Positions 23,534 through 37,015 of a DNA stretch of 64,000 bases are shown here, in pieces. Numbering within the stretch: position 1 is the stretch's first letter; each line of letters begins with the position of its first letter. Made by a program: the position numbers and the translations under genes. The DNA is from Torreya grandis. Lineage: Eukaryota; Streptophyta; Pinopsida; Cupressales; Taxaceae. Location: the NCBI GenBank assembly GCA_037957365.1, contig JARHVA010004250.1, positions 552,001-616,000 on the forward strand. Direction: 5' to 3'. The notes beneath the pieces are model-generated. The model saw only the letters and a program-made list of their open reading frames with translations, was not told the origin of the DNA and searched no databases.

Positions 23534-24905
23534 AATTTTCATTAAAATGAAAGGTTCATCCAATAGAGGTGCTCTTGGAGGGAAAATTTTTGTAGCATTT
23601 CTATGTTAAAAAATTCCTCCCTTTATAATGATAAATTTGGCTCCTTATATATGTAATTAGAGATCTTATGGCCATTACTCAACCTCACCAACTATTTTGG
23701 AAGTTAAAATATTAAAATTATGATTTTAAAAGTGGTTGATATATTTTTGAGAAGCTAAATTCTTCCCATGCTCTGCATTCAAGAAGTGACACCTGATATC
23801 AATAGCCTTCTTTGCATTGAAGTATATAGACTTATAAAATCAATACACCATCCTAGATAAAACATTGACCTATTTTTAATCATAAATTTATTCAATTTTA
23901 AATTAAAATCATTGAAAAGAGGGAGAAATCATATTTTCAATGAAACCATCTGCATAAAAAATGGAGTTCTAAATCAAAACATATGGCTAAAAACCAACAC
24001 GTAGTCATATCAACACCTTCAGAACATAGAAAATTAAAAAATCATAGAGTAAGATATGATCAAATCAAATTAACTCCTGAGAACTTCCCTCTGAGTGTTT
24101 TTTGGTGAAAAGTTAGTTGTGGTAAAACTTCCCAAGAGGGTCACTTTACACTATAATAAATTTTCAATGGAAATTATAGTAATTATGAAACTAATTTAAT
24201 TACCTTTTAATTCCATTAGGATACTACCATACAAATTTTCATGCAATTTAGACTTCATTTGGTCTTGTGCAAATGGGATTCAAAGGTGCTCACTAGGTAG
24301 TTTTTGCATTCCACATATAATATCTAATATTTGTGCACTATCTTTCCCATTGGACTATAATTAAATTTGGATATCACCATGAATAATTTGGATAATTTTT
24401 TACCTCTTAGAAATAAGATTGAAGTGTGCACACAAGTGAGATCTAAAAACTGGAAACACAAAAAGTTGACTAAATAAAAATTAGCTTAAAATACAATTTT
24501 TATCCCTATACATTTTGCATGTGAAATTAAATTTTATAAAAATTTATTTAATCACACATTATTCTCAAATTTTTATATCATTATTATAAATTTTAAGGTG
24601 ATTTTACTTTATTTGGTTTTCAAAAAAGTGTTTGGAAAGTGGTGCACAAGCTGATTTAGAAACTAAATAGATAAAAATCTATGTCCTAGGCAGTGTTCAT
24701 GACTATGATATTTAAAATTGAGGATTAATTTTATAAAAATAAATTCATCATTATATTCCCCTCACATTTTACTACCATATTACAAGTTTTTAAGATAAAT
24801 AAATGTGATTTTGCCTTGCAAAATTACTCTTGAAAAGTGTTATGCAGGTTGATTTAGTGCAGAGAGTTATACTTTTTCCATAGGAGATCAAGGTGATTTG
24901 AAGAA
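23534..24905 (-). repeat. Block shared with 57.7-59.9 kb, part 2
   Basis: Resumes after the nested element and matches about 58,346-59,860. It contains TATATAAGG on the minus strand near 23,643-23,655, aligned with TATATAAGC in the second copy. Similarity fades at about 24,905. Confidence 0.7.
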
Positions 24906-25185
24906 TAAAAATTATGGTGACCTCTAAATTATTATTCCATAATAATAATATATCTTGTACCCTTATAATCAATCCATTGGGCATGGAGTTGTGAAACCCC
25001 AAAAAACTCTCTTTTGAAAGTTTAACTCAGGTGCGCACAAGGGTGTTGACTCATCTTGCCGCACACATAAAGTACCTAATGAATGATTGACAATACAATG
25101 AATAATTTGAACTAAGAATATCCTAAAATAAAATAAAGGGAGAGGGAAAAAAATAATTATGTCATATCACTTAAATGAAGATAAA
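24906..25185. other. Unassigned junction sequence
   Basis: Lies between the shared block and the next LTR. No feature was recognised. The last five bases (ATAAA, 25,181-25,185) are a candidate target-site duplication. Confidence 0.4.
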
Positions 25186-27685
25186 TGTTACATCATGATT
25201 CCTTGCTAAATAAACTTTCTTGATTATCCATGGATATTTATAGTTGACAATTTGATTTATTATTTATTAACTAAGCTTTGAGATATATGATGTTATGGGA
25301 TAGCTATATATTTCTTAGTTACATGATTACATTGCTATGAGTTAGCTATAGTGTATATTCTTACAACATGACCATGTTGATTTCTTATTTCAGTATATAT
25401 TCATGATGTTATGGTATAACTACCTACTTGTTATGAGCTTGATGTAGGAGAAATCATCCATTAGAGCATGGTGGATGGAAATCATCATTAAATATGGTGA
25501 CATAGATGGATATTTTGGAAGATAACATAAAAATTGGTTAGAATGTTGCGCATGTCACATTATTAATACATGTTAGATGCATAGTGGAATGGTTAGCGTA
25601 GTGTGTTTTGATGTCATTTGCATTAGATAGTTGTTTATACATGTTTGATAACATAGTTTAAATGTTTATATGGATTTCATCTTGTGTGATCTATGTATGT
25701 GACCATTAATTATTTTAGAAATGTGATTTGTGTAATTAGAATATATTTGGATTTATTGATTAATGAATTTATCATTAGTTCCTTATGACATTAGAGGTAC
25801 TAATTTAATTAGGAAATATATGTATTATTAGAATTAGTACTAAAACACATAAAATATGATAATTAGTATTTTAGAGGGAAAAAAATAAAGAAAATAAAAA
25901 TTGGAACGAAAAATTAGAAAAGGTTTAGAATTGGGAAAAAAAGAAAGATGTAGATAAAAATAATAAAAATAAAGAAAAACAATAATAAAAAAGGGGGAGG
26001 TGTACCATACAAAAAAAAAAGAGGCACAGAGAATAGAGAAAGAGAAGTAATGAGAAGTGTGGCACGATAGAAAAAAGGAGTATGAATTATGAGAGAAGCA
26101 TTACCAAGTAGGTGCAAATGTTTTATGTAATCTTTGAAAATTTAAGTGCTTTCATAAGTATAATGAACTAGTTGTATGCATATAGAATTGAATATTTAGA
26201 GTAAACCAAATGGTGAAAATAGAAAACTATACAAGGAAATGGGATTAACATAACATTAGAGAAGGATATTTAGTCATCTCATGAAACTTAGAAACCATAT
26301 CTCACTTTAATAAAATTAGAGAATAGTAGAAACAAGTCACCATGTCTCATATGGAATAGAAATTCAAAACTAGTAAACTATGGGATAAACTATGATGACA
26401 AAACTATATACAACTATTTGGTTAATATGAGATATAAATAAGTCAATTTGAATATAAATAAATGATATAAATTAATTAGGTATAATGATATAATTAACTA
26501 AGGTGATTTAGATATAAATCACTGATATAAACTAATTAGGTATATGTGGTAACATATCAACCAATTGGTTTGTAAGTGTAGTTAAATTACCAATCAAGTT
26601 TTAAACAAAAAAATGGAAATAAGGTGACTTGATATAAGCTATTTGGTTTACCAAAACTATAAACTAAGATCTAGGTGATCTGATATGAATAGGTGATATG
26701 ATGTAAATAATTATAAACAACTTCTTCATACTACACAGTTTAAAATAACAATCCATAGGTGTAAGATAACCTTTGTCGAATAGATCTAGGTATAATACTT
26801 TATAGATCAACTAAGCTATTAATTATTAAATTCTTGTGCTATATAACATTTATGTGATACATTCTTATTTCTTTGTGTCATAATATGATTATTTTATTAA
26901 ACGTCTAGGTTAAATGTTATTACCCTCATCTTTACCTTAATGCATGATTTTATGGTCATATAAACCAGCATGATCTTATAACTTAGATAATAATAACCTT
27001 GATCTGGTTGTTATTATTTTATAATGGTATTATATCAATTTGATTATTAACATATTATGATTGTATAATATTGATAATAATATAAGTTAGAGGTATTGAC
27101 ATTATCAGGTAACATTGTTTGAGTTATACTAGTATAAAATATAAATAATTGATTGCTAAATATTCAATAATGATCTAAAGTCTATATTATCTAAATTTAT
27201 GTTTTAGTGATATCAATAGAAACATGCTTGATGGGGTCATACATACATACATATTCAATGAAAGATGTGTTTATATATAATCCTATCAACAAAAAATATG
27301 GTGGATAGGCATAAATATGACATATAACATATTTTTGAGATTTGCATCATATGTATTATATTTATTTAAAATTACAATATGCATAGGTATATTCTCTAAT
27401 AATAATAAATAGATTAGATAGTGATACGTGGTCAAATTCGATGGATCACTATATATGAACATTTTATCTTATGACATTGTTGATAATACTAGATTACATA
27501 ATGTTCATATAATAATTAATTATAAAGTAGTTTATGGAAATAGTTTTGATTCATAGCATGAGAATATATGTAGTTATAAACATATAAATATTATAACATA
27601 ACTTTGATTAAGCATGGGAAGCATATATAGCTCATACATCTATCATTATCTTAGGATAAGATTTATGATATGCATGAGATAACTT

Positions 27686-27743
<58 letters not shown>

Positions 27744-29185
27744 AAATAAAACATATATATTACAATAATGTGTTATGTATTGATTAATTAATAGTATTCC
27801 TAAGATAATACAGGTATACATATTCCTAAATAGGTATACATGTACATTAGGGTATGTACTTCTAATTATAGTTCCATTGGTGGTTTTAAACTATATTATA
27901 AATTTTTGTATATTATAATATTATTTATGCATGCATACCACCCTAGATAGTATAAAAAATGCTAGAATAGAATATTATGTGTTTTGTGAGAATTGAGACT
28001 TTATTTGTCATAGATATTTGTTTTAACATAAGCTTACGAGTTCACTAATTTATAACTACTTTATTATAACTGGTTGTGGTATTTATTAGTTGTGCTTAAC
28101 AAAACTAGACTATGATAATATGGGTTATCATAGAGTGTAGTATATTTGGAAACTACTTATAGTAAGTAGAAATTATTGTTAGATGTCTATTATACCTGAA
28201 TGGTAAAAACTATATTTATTATTTATATTATCTATGTGATAGATAATATTTTGATATTCATTAATATGTTTGATGGAATAAATGTATATATTTAGATTAT
28301 TCATGTTCTTATCATATTTTATGATTGATAGTAGGATGTAATCTATATGATTATATTAGTCTTAATATGTTAACCAAATATTGCATTGTTGATACCAAGT
28401 AGTGATACATGTTTTACTAGCTTACTAGCATTATAGTGCTAGATGATGGTAATCCAATCAAGTGGTATGTATGAATTTGACTAATTATATAAATCATTAA
28501 ATAATTAAAAACTTTGGCCAAATTAATTTTAATGAGACATTGTCATTTCATTGGTATGATTTATATGTTTATGAGATACCTTATTAGAATGGGATTCTTT
28601 ATGATACACTACACATTTAGTTGTATAAATCATACAACACATGGGTACTAACTTATCTCTATAGATTTTTGCACCATCACTAACTATTCATCCATGAAGG
28701 GAATGTCACTCCCTAATGGGATTATACGAGGGATATATGGTCTATGGTTGGTGTGGAAAAACATTTGGATGATGTTGTTCCTCCCCATAATAGTATTTAT
28801 TTGGAAATTAAACTTGAGATTGGCACAAATACTAGAGTTTGAAAAACTTATGTTCCAGGGATCCATGTATTTTATATATGAAAATTGTATTGTATTTATT
28901 ATTGAAACATTATCACGATGAGCTATAATTACCTATTGTATAATAAAAATAGTGGTTATATGTTTGTACCAACCATGGTTGGATATTTATATTTTTGATG
29001 TGTTTCTTATGATTATAGTGATCAATGATGTATGAAATCGTATGCTTCATTTACAGTCTTTATATTTAGATTATTTTACATGGCCACTAACTATATTTTT
29101 TTGGTTTAATATAATTAAAGTATATGTTTATTTAAATTTTACAAAAATCATGTATTTTTAGGTAAATCATAGTGGGGTTATTACA
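25186..29185 (+). repeat. Long (~4.0 kb) LTR of a Ty3/gypsy element
   Basis: Starts TGTTACATCATGATTCC and ends GGGGTTATTACA, directly followed by a perfect initiator-tRNA PBS. The same LTR is found on the opposite strand at 41,867-44,932; shared words include TGATTATCCATGGATAT near the start and AAAATCATGTATTTTTAGGTA near the end. It contains a (TA)n tract at 27,689-27,741. It carries no coding region: the short open stretches at 28,684-28,921 are shadows within LTR sequence. Confidence 0.8.
27689..27741. repeat. (AT)n microsatellite in the LTR
   Basis: About 26 AT units. The opposite-strand LTR copy has expanded, inverted arrangements at the matching site. Confidence 0.9.
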
Positions 29186-29187
29186 TG

Positions 29188-29200
29188 TGGTATCAGAGCC
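29188..29200 (+). other. Primer-binding site (initiator Met tRNA)
   Basis: TGGTATCAGAGCC is an exact match to the standard plant LTR-element initiator-tRNA PBS, 2 bases after the LTR. Confidence 0.9.
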
Positions 29201-29268
29201 ACGGTTCAAAATCTAGGACCTAATGAGTCCACAAACATTTTCATATATTTATTTTCATAGAAAAAATA

Positions 29269-30345
29269 ATGGTGAAAGATATATTATTTAGATAGGGTCT
29301 ATAAAATGTGAATGATAATAACCCTCCATTTGATCCTAACCAATTTGATGCTGAGTAAGTAATAAAGATGGATCAAATTCTCATAGGCATGAATGAGACT
29401 AGGGATTGGATTATAGCCTTATAGTAGGTAGCTCAAGGTAATGAATAAGAATAACATTAGGATTTACTTGAATAATACCCCATAAAGAAGGAAAAACTTT
29501 AGGGTGTAAGAGCTTAGGTAGCTATAGAGTTGGTTAAAGATATGAAAAAGATCAATCTACCTAAGTTTAATAGAACTATTATGGGTGATGGAGATGAAAC
29601 ATGGCTGACTGAGATAGAGAAGTATTTAGAGATTTTAAACTAATCTAAGGTTGTTGAATTAGTATGGGGAGCATACTAGTTGGTTGGTTAGGTAGTTACG
29701 TGGTGGGATAACAAGAGGTTGGAAATGATTCTTAACTTGACCACCATTACATGGAATTAGTTTGTGACTTTGTTTAGGTCATGGTGGATTTCACAACTTT
29801 ATTTTGATCAAAAGTTCATAGATTTCCATAATCTAAACTAGGGAGACTTGTTGATGAATGAGTACTAAGATGAGTTCACAAAACTTCTAAAGTATGTATC
29901 TCAGTACCATGAAGATGAGAGTTTCATGATCAAAAATTTTATCATGGGATTGAGACCCTAGATTGGTGGAGAGATGGATGTCCATGGACCTTCTAGCATG
30001 GGCTAGGTATTTGAGAAGGTAGTCAAATAGGAATAAAAGTTGAAGTCTCTTTCATAGGCTAGGGACAAGTTCAAGAAAAAGTTTATAAATTCTAAGTAAA
30101 TCTTAAAAAAAAATGGAAATAGAGGAGTGGAGACTATAAGAAGCATTTTAAAAGTTAGAATGCCAAAATCAACTACTATTCAAGTAATAATAAACTAGGT
30201 ATTAGTTCCAAAGATAATTTCAATGGAAACTAATAGACTGATAGGGAAGGACCACCTATAGATTGTTTCATTTGTGGAGATGACCATTATGCTTGTGACT
30301 ATACTTAGGAAAAGTAAAAAAACAAAGGTCATATTCCTCAATAGT
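29269..30345 (+). pseudogene. Gypsy gag, decayed
   Basis: From ATG at 29,269 (MVKDILF) one can follow NNPPFDPNQFDAE, then the capsid core ELVWGAY.LVG, VVTWWDNKRLEM, WN.FVTLFRSWW, YFDQKFIDFHNLN.GDL and IMGLRP.IGGEMDVHGPSSM. The zinc knuckle near 30,270-30,300 reads CFICGDDHYACDYT, where the last Cys is Tyr. Stops are at Gln/Trp codons. Gag would form the virus-like particle; this copy is dead. Confidence 0.78.
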
Positions 30346-30973
30346 GTAGTTTTTAGCAATGTATTCATGTAGCATTTGATAATCACCAAGTTTAATTTCA
30401 AACATTAATCATATAACTATTAGGTATTATGTTTGAACATCTAATTTCCATTTTGATAGTTATAGGGTCTACATAATGTTTTATAAATCCTATAATGCTT
30501 AGTAAGTTATTTAAAAGAGCTAGAGTAATGAAAAATGCATGGTCAATATAGTATGGGAATGACTCAAAAGTCATGGTTGAAAAATATTTAATTGAAGCAA
30601 AGATTAGGTTGCCCAAATTCATAATATTATTCAATCTATATGTATCACCACTAAGTTCATATTATGTGACCTTAGGAGTTAAATGGATTGTAAAACATAA
30701 GGCCAAGGTTGAATTCTACCTAAATAAAGTTGAGTTTCTAGATGATTTTAGAAATTAGACACAAATTCAAGGTGAGAAAAGAGAGTTGAAGATTAGATAT
30801 ATTTCTAAAATGCAACTTAAGAGGGCCCAAGGAAAATAGTGTAAATCGTTTACCTTAAACATAAATTAAATGGAGGAACATAAAGAACCATATCTCTAAT
30901 ATTACCCATTCCTTAGGAATTTTCATGATGTGTTTCTGAAAGAGTTTGTGAAATTACCTCCTAAATGTGAGTT

Positions 30974-30975
<2 letters not shown>
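30346..30975 (+). pseudogene. Gypsy protease region, decayed
   Basis: The segment ISILIVIGST.CFINPIMLSKL near 30,450-30,510 matches the ILIDSGATHSFI protease box, with the catalytic Asp replaced by Val. An open stretch (30,573-30,758) continues as VEKYLIEAKIRLP, LYVSPLSSYYVTLGVKWIVKH and KVEFLDDF. That is the usual C-terminal part of the retropepsin of this lineage. Confidence 0.75.

Positions 30976-31009
<34 letters not shown>
30976..31009. repeat. (AT)n microsatellite inside pol
   Basis: About 17 AT units expanded within the region just before the RT, between FDIYI and ITPSLEQ. Confidence 0.9.
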
Positions 31010-31012
<3 letters not shown>

Positions 31013-31504
31013 ACCTAGTTTAGAACAATAGTCTAAGGCAACATACAAGATGATAACCACTAATTTATTTGAATTGAAGGCTCAACTCTAAGAATTGTTT
31101 TCTAAGGGGTTGGTTAGGCCTAGTGTGTCACCATGGGGTGCACTTATTATATTTTTGAAGAAGAAGGATGTTACTCTTTGACTTTGTATTCACTATAAAA
31201 TGTTGAATAAGGAAATTATAAAAAATAGGTATTCACTACTTTGAATACATGATATTTTCAATCAAATATAGGAAGAAAAAATATTTCCTAAGGTTGATAT
31301 TAGATCAAGATACCATCATCTAAGGATAAGGGATGAGGATATTTTTAAGATAGCATTCATATCTCACTCTAGGCACTATGAGTTCACAATGTTACCATTT
31401 GGGTTGACAAATGCTCTGACAATATTCAAGAATATCATGAACAATGTATTCAAAGATTATATAGATCACTTTATTTTGGTTTTTCTTGATGACATTAATA
31501 TATA
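31010..31504 (+). pseudogene. Gypsy RT, N-terminal part, cut off by the next LTR
   Basis: Reads KATYKMITTNLFELKAQL, LFSKGLVRPSVSPWGALIIF, IKNRYSLL.IHDIFNQI, FPKVDIRSRYHHLRIRDEDI, HYEFTMLPFGLTNAL and ILVFLDDINIYV. The first catalytic Asp (KVDIRS) and the FLDD box are kept. The frame runs into the LTR of the gag-only element exactly after the FLDDINIY box at 31,504. The remainder of RT is not found on the other side of that element. Confidence 0.85.
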
Positions 31505-31563
31505 TGTTGAGGTATGTTCCTAATGTTGGTATTAAGGTGTTAATTTTGTCATTGATGTCAAAG

Positions 31564-31588
31564 TTAAGTTGAAAGTCCTTCAACTTAA
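31564..31588. repeat. Conserved hairpin near LTR start
   Basis: TTAAGTTGAA, 5-nt loop, TTCAACTTAA: perfect 10-bp arms. It is present again at 37,615-37,639 in the other LTR and, nearly intact, in the inverted copy near 49,220-49,250. Confidence 0.75.
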
Positions 31589-32936
31589 AAGTTAGGGTTG
31601 ATGTCATGCTTGGTGAAGTGGTGTGTGATAAATAAGTTTTGTCTCTCTATTGAGAGAAAATTTGAAGGAAAGTTGGTATTTATTTTGAGGATTGATGACA
31701 TGTCAAGGTCAATTTCAAGGTTCAAAAGAAGCATATTGTTGATCACCATTACTAAGGAGCAGACATGGTAAACACACATAGGTTAACTAGTCATTGTATT
31801 CTATATGAGGTATTAAAACAAGGATGTAATGTGATAGAGATCATAAAGTATATTGAGAATATCCTTGTCTTCATAAAATCATGTTTGAATAATGACATCA
31901 TTGAGATCAAACTTGTTTGTGTCCAAACTCTGAGTACTAAGTATCTTGAATAGCCTAGTCTAGCTCTATGAAGAAGATGTATGTATGAAGCATCATAAAT
32001 ATTTTTTATTTGGTTTAGTAAAATAATGATAATGTGTCCTAAACTATTTTAATAATGATCAAGAGACAAATAAGCTTACTGATGAGTTTCAAGGGCTAGT
32101 TTTGAGGCTTAATCTTTACTTGAAAGACCTAATGAAATGGCATAGGTATGATAGCATGATGAGTTGAGCCATTTGAGACAATGTGAGTAAGGTTATTAAT
32201 GTATGTGTATGATATGAGATCACATTACATGTGGATGAGGTTTTTAAGACAATTGAAGAGGTTTTAAGGCATGATCATAGTCTAAATATGATTGGTAATG
32301 TAAGGCCTAGTGTACAAAGTGACCTATAGTGGCCTAATGAGGGATCAAGATCATTTACAAATGTGGCATAGCTCTTGAAATAATTAATATAGGTTTTATA
32401 GGTAATATTAAGTGTTTGGATTTTTTTTAAGTTAATACCTAAAGGAGAAAGCATAAAAACCTATGATAAGGTTCCTTATGTGCACAAAATGGGGTATTAC
32501 AGACCTAAGAAGAGATTTATTATGCTCATTGGTACGTGCAACATTTTCATGAAATCCTAATAACTTAATGGAATTTGGGTAAGGTCCCTATCTTCATTTT
32601 CCTAGAACTAGTTTTGAAGATTAAGGGTAATCTTTTATGAATGATTGCTAAGAAGTGAAACTAGTAAAAACCCTCTCAAAACCCTTATAATGACCCAATA
32701 GGAAATATCTAGTTAGTTATGGATCAAAATGTTACTATTTACCTATTTTTATATTTTTAATATGTAAATTAATCTTCAATATTTATTTAGGTGGTTTTTT
32801 TGTCATGATAGTGAGTATAAGCTATAGGAAAGTTGTTTCTAGGAATTTTGATGTAGTAGGTAGGGTTGACTACATCAAAGCATGAAAATGGATGGAGGAT
32901 GATGTGAAAGGCTTATATTTTATACCCATTAAATTA

Positions 32937-32937
<1 letters not shown>

Positions 32938-32982
<45 letters not shown>
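32938..32982. repeat. (ATT)n microsatellite
   Basis: About 15 ATT units within the 5' LTR of copy A; absent from the 3' LTR at the matching place. Confidence 0.9.
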
Positions 32983-32983
<1 letters not shown>

Positions 32984-34761
32984 TTCACACCAAATATGTT
33001 CTTAACTAAACATGGAAGTTGCCTATCTCTAAATAGGCCTAATGAGCAAAACAATGAGAAAACTAGGTGAGAATGTGAATGAGATTAGGGAATAGTTGAA
33101 AAATACTAGGCATGTATCCTAATGCATGGGTTAATTATTAAATACCTAATCCTCATATCCCATTGGTATATAAGTTTTGATGATGCCTATACTTAAGCAA
33201 ATATTTATCATCAAAGTAGTTTATCTAACATAGTGAAGTCTATGTAGAGTGAAGTTGTAGAATTGGTGTAAAAGATGAATATTGATATATGAACATGAAA
33301 TATATATTTTGAAATATGATATAATGAATTTTAAGGTTAACACAAACCCATTTAAAGGTCGTCTAAGTTCTCTCATAGGTGTTCTAATATTTGATTTTCA
33401 TGATTGTGTTTTTTATGTTACAGGCAAATTTTTATGTGTATGTGAAAATGATGTTTCTGAGTGATTTTCACTAAGTTTAAGGATATAATTTAATTTAAGG
33501 TATTATAAAACTCTCATAGGATCAAATGAATTTATTTTTGTTCATTGAAAGTCCCTATTCAAGTATGGAGAGTCAAATGTTTTTGACTATTTGTTGACAG
33601 TGTTTGGTGGTTCTAAATAAGCCATCTATAGGAGTATTATTGAGGCCTTTTCACCTATGTGGGTTATGTTTAATATTTATTTATATGATTTAGATTTTTA
33701 AGATATACATTTTGGTAGTGAGAAGTCCTAAATGGTGAGTTGACCTAATTAGATGGTTCAAGGAGTGAAAATATCTAAATGGTGTTGAGGACATAAAGAT
33801 AGCTTAGAACGGGTATATTCAAGTGACATGAATTTTTTTGTCCATTGGTTAAGGATAGTTTTTTTCAAAGGAGGTATAAGTGAAATGTGTTATTAGGAAA
33901 GGCCTAATTACATTAGGTATTTATTAGGCCTAATTGTGGTTTTAGCTCTTAAGGGTAATGATCAACATATGCAATGGTTGTTTCACTTGTGAAAACTTTA
34001 TAGTGATCTATTTCAAGCATAATAAAAGTATGGTGAGGTCCTTATCCACCCAAAATGTGTATGAGAAAGAATCAAGTATAAATTCAAGTCCTAATAAGCC
34101 TATTTTAAATAGTTAGAGTATTGAGCTATTGAACGAAGGATATATATTTTTGAAAAATAGATTAAGGGATTAGATATCATTAGAGATATGAAATGAATAT
34201 GCCATGAATATATAACTATGTTTCTTTAGGAATTGAGCAAGGTCATTTTATCTAATTTTGTTAAGGAGAAGGGTTAATTGAGATAGAAAGCCTAATAAAT
34301 TGATTGAGAAAGAAGTGTGAGAAGAGAAAATAAAGGATGTCATCTTTAGTTGAGTAAGAAATAAGTTTCCAAGGGTGATGAAATAGTTAAGGTAGTTGAG
34401 TCGGTGCTTGGTTTCCTAGGGAGTTAGAGCCTACTTGTAGGTTGATGCTTAATAAAATCACTAGTTGAGTTGGTGCTTGACTAGTGAGAGGTTGGTAATC
34501 CTTATGGGGTTGGTGCCTCAATAAAAGGTTGATTCATTAATTATAGGATAGTATTCCAAGTTGTGCATCAGTGGTTTTTATTCCCCTATGGGTTTTCTCA
34601 CATATATCTCATGTCCTTATATTGTTTGCTTTATATATGCTTGTGTATGCATTAATTAATGTTTGTAAGTGAATGGATACTTCATGAATATTAAGTGAAA
34701 TTAGAGAACTATTTTAGTATAACTAATTCACCCCCCTCTCACTATATATAATTAAAACATT

Positions 34762-34770
34762 TGGTATCAT
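34762..34770 (+). other. Primer-binding site, partly decayed
   Basis: TGGTATCAT matches the first eight bases of the initiator-tRNA PBS, 2 bases after the LTR. The inverted copy has the same site at 52,104-52,111. Confidence 0.7.
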
Positions 34771-34826
34771 ATCATGTCCTTTAAAAGGAGGTCTATCAGT
34801 CTAAAGGAAATTTTAAACAAGCTAAG

Positions 34827-37015
34827 ATGACTAGGTAAGCATAAGGTGGTCTTTATATAAGTAAATATCCATTATTTAATGGATCCAATTATGCCTTTTG
34901 AAGTGTTATGATGGGGATATATATAATTTCTCAATGTCATGATGTTTATCAATTAGTCTTGGATGGGTACATTACACCCCCTATTCCTCCTATAGATACA
35001 TCAGGTAGGAAGGCTAATGATAATAAATCAAAAGTAGTGAATGGTATTATGTGTGGCCTATCAAAGGCAAAACTTATGAAGATGATGCACTAGATATCTA
35101 AAAAATAAATGTGGGATAAGTTGAAAAATATTCATGAGGGAGATTCTGAGGTCAAATTGGCCAAGTTGCAAACCCATAGAAGATAATCTGAAAGTCTAAA
35201 GATGAATGAAGATGAGGCCATTGCAGCCTAGTTGTTGAGGGTTGATTAAGTGGTCAACATAATAAGAGGCATAGGAGAATAATTGAAAGAGAATACTATT
35301 GTTCAAAATTATTTAATCTCTCTAACTCCCAAATTTTATTCCAAGGTATGTTCCATTGAATAAATGCAAGATCTAGACAAGCTAGAGATATCTGGACTTC
35401 ATGGAACCCTAACAACCTATGAAATGAGGACAAGTGAAGGAAGAACTACAAAGAAGTAAGGTGATTTCAAGCTATAAATGAATCCAAAAGACAATAAGTA
35501 ACAAGGAAATAAATTTAAATATAATGATGAGACTAATATTGATGATGGTGATTTGATAACTATGTTTGTAAGGAAATTGAAGATAGGTTCTAGAAAATAC
35601 AATGGCAAACTGCCTTTTAAATGCTTCAATTATGGAGAGATTGGACACTTTTAAAAAAAATGTCCTCATAATCATAAGAAAAAGGATGATGTAGAGCATT
35701 AATAAGATCATAATGATGATAAAAAGTCTTATAAATCTAATAAGATCAATGAATAATTTAGAAGATATGACAACAAGAAAAGGTTCTTAAAAATCAAAAG
35801 GAGTCTTTATACCAAGGAATATTGTAACTCATCTGATGAGAGTGAGAGAAGTAATTCAGAGATTGATCATGAAGTTGATGGTCCTTATGTCAATGATTTT
35901 CTCTTCATGGTTGAATAAGCAAGCTACTCAAATCTAAAAGAATCCATATGGATTGGAGGTGTTGTTGATGATTCAGATGAAGAAAGAGATGAGGTGGATC
36001 TTGAGGCTGAGTTGATGAATACTCTAGAAGAACTAAAGATGGTAAAGGATAAGAATAGGGTGATGATATTTCTTATAAAATATTATAAATATCAAATAAA
36101 CTTATTTGAATGTACACTAAAAAATAACTCCAAGTAACAAGAGGAAATAATCAAATAGGTGGAGAGTTAACTTGAAATTATAACTGAAAGCCTAGAAGCA
36201 AAAGAAGAAGAATGTGTAAGTTATGTATATAAAATAAACTCTTTGAGATATAAATTTAAATAAACATTAAATAAGGTCAAGTCCTTTGTGAGGTTTGAAA
36301 ATATCACTAATGATCTAATAATACTCTAAGTAGTCAAAAGGCTGCTAATGACAAAATAGGCCTTGGCTTCATTAGAGATTAAGAGAAGGACACTAATTTG
36401 ATAAAAAAAGGTCAAAAATAAACCAAATAATGAGGGTGTTGATATAAAAAAGGTCTATATTATCAATAAACATAATAACATAAGGTATGTTAATCCTTTC
36501 AATGGTTATTGTTATTCATGTAACCAATTTGGTCATAGAGCAAGGCATTGTAGAAGGCCCTTCAAGAATGAATTTGCATGGAACTAGAAGGAGAAACATT
36601 AGCCAAGAGGTATGGGTCATGTCATTTTTTCATCTATAGGGATACTATGTTTCAATTTTCATAAGGCTGGTCATATTACAAAATAATATAAGCATGATTT
36701 TTCAAGACAAAACAAGAAATTTGAAGCCTCTAGAATACAACAAAGAAGATAAGACAATAAGTGGAAACCCAATATGGCTAAGGTTGATGACCAATATATA
36801 AGTTCTAATGGATTATTTTCATGGTGGAACATAATCAAGGTAGAAAGGAATGCCACAAATTTTCTCTATCTAATCAAATTGTTGATGGAGTTAAGACTAA
36901 TAGATCAAGCTATAATGTTTCCCGAATATATATTGAGTGGGTCAAACTAGAAGGACAAATCAAGAATAATAAAATCACAGAGGAAGTACAGTTCTACAAA
37001 TACATGGAGATCTAG
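34827..37015 (+). pseudogene. Large copia-type gag (UBN2-like capsid, CCHC knuckles, coiled coil), decayed
   Basis: The start ATG at 34,827 is chosen because copy B has the same start (MASQAQGG; here MTR.A.GG). The frame is then followed to about 36,820 without frameshift. Domains: capsid of the DUF4219/UBN2 type (YQLVLDGYITPPIPP, KLAKLQTHRR, SLKMNEDEAIAA, LHGTLTTYEMRTSEG) at 34.9-35.42 kb; a first CCHC near 35,620 (CFNYGEIGHF.KKC, second Cys to Tyr); an acidic part and a Leu/Glu/Lys coiled coil (35.96-36.28 kb); an intact CCHC at 36,510-36,551 (CYSCNQFGHRARHC); and a third, damaged one near 36,650 (CFNFHKAGH). After a frameshift near 36,820 the C-terminus continues in the 36,821-37,015 open stretch. 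In-frame stops are mostly at Gln codons. No DSG protease box follows. Confidence 0.8.

Larger units (their letters stand above)
31505..34759 (+). repeat. 5' LTR (~3.25 kb) of gag-only copy A
   Basis: Starts TGTTGAGGTATGTTCC and ends AAAACA just before the PBS. The first 2.6 kb aligns to 37,556-40,178 and, inverted, to 46.9-49.3 kb. The 3' ~640 bp aligns, inverted, to 52.1-52.6 kb. It contains a conserved hairpin at 31,564-31,588 and an (ATT)n tract. No open reading frame of note. Confidence 0.78.

Noticed and set aside
28684..28921. Overlapping 60- and 75-codon open frames on both strands
   Set aside because: They lie inside noncoding LTR sequence; the matching LTR at 42.1-42.4 kb has similar chance openings (42,188-42,391).
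29188..29200. Possible tRNA fragment
   Set aside because: It is the primer-binding site complementary to the initiator tRNA 3' end, right after an LTR; no tRNA body is present.
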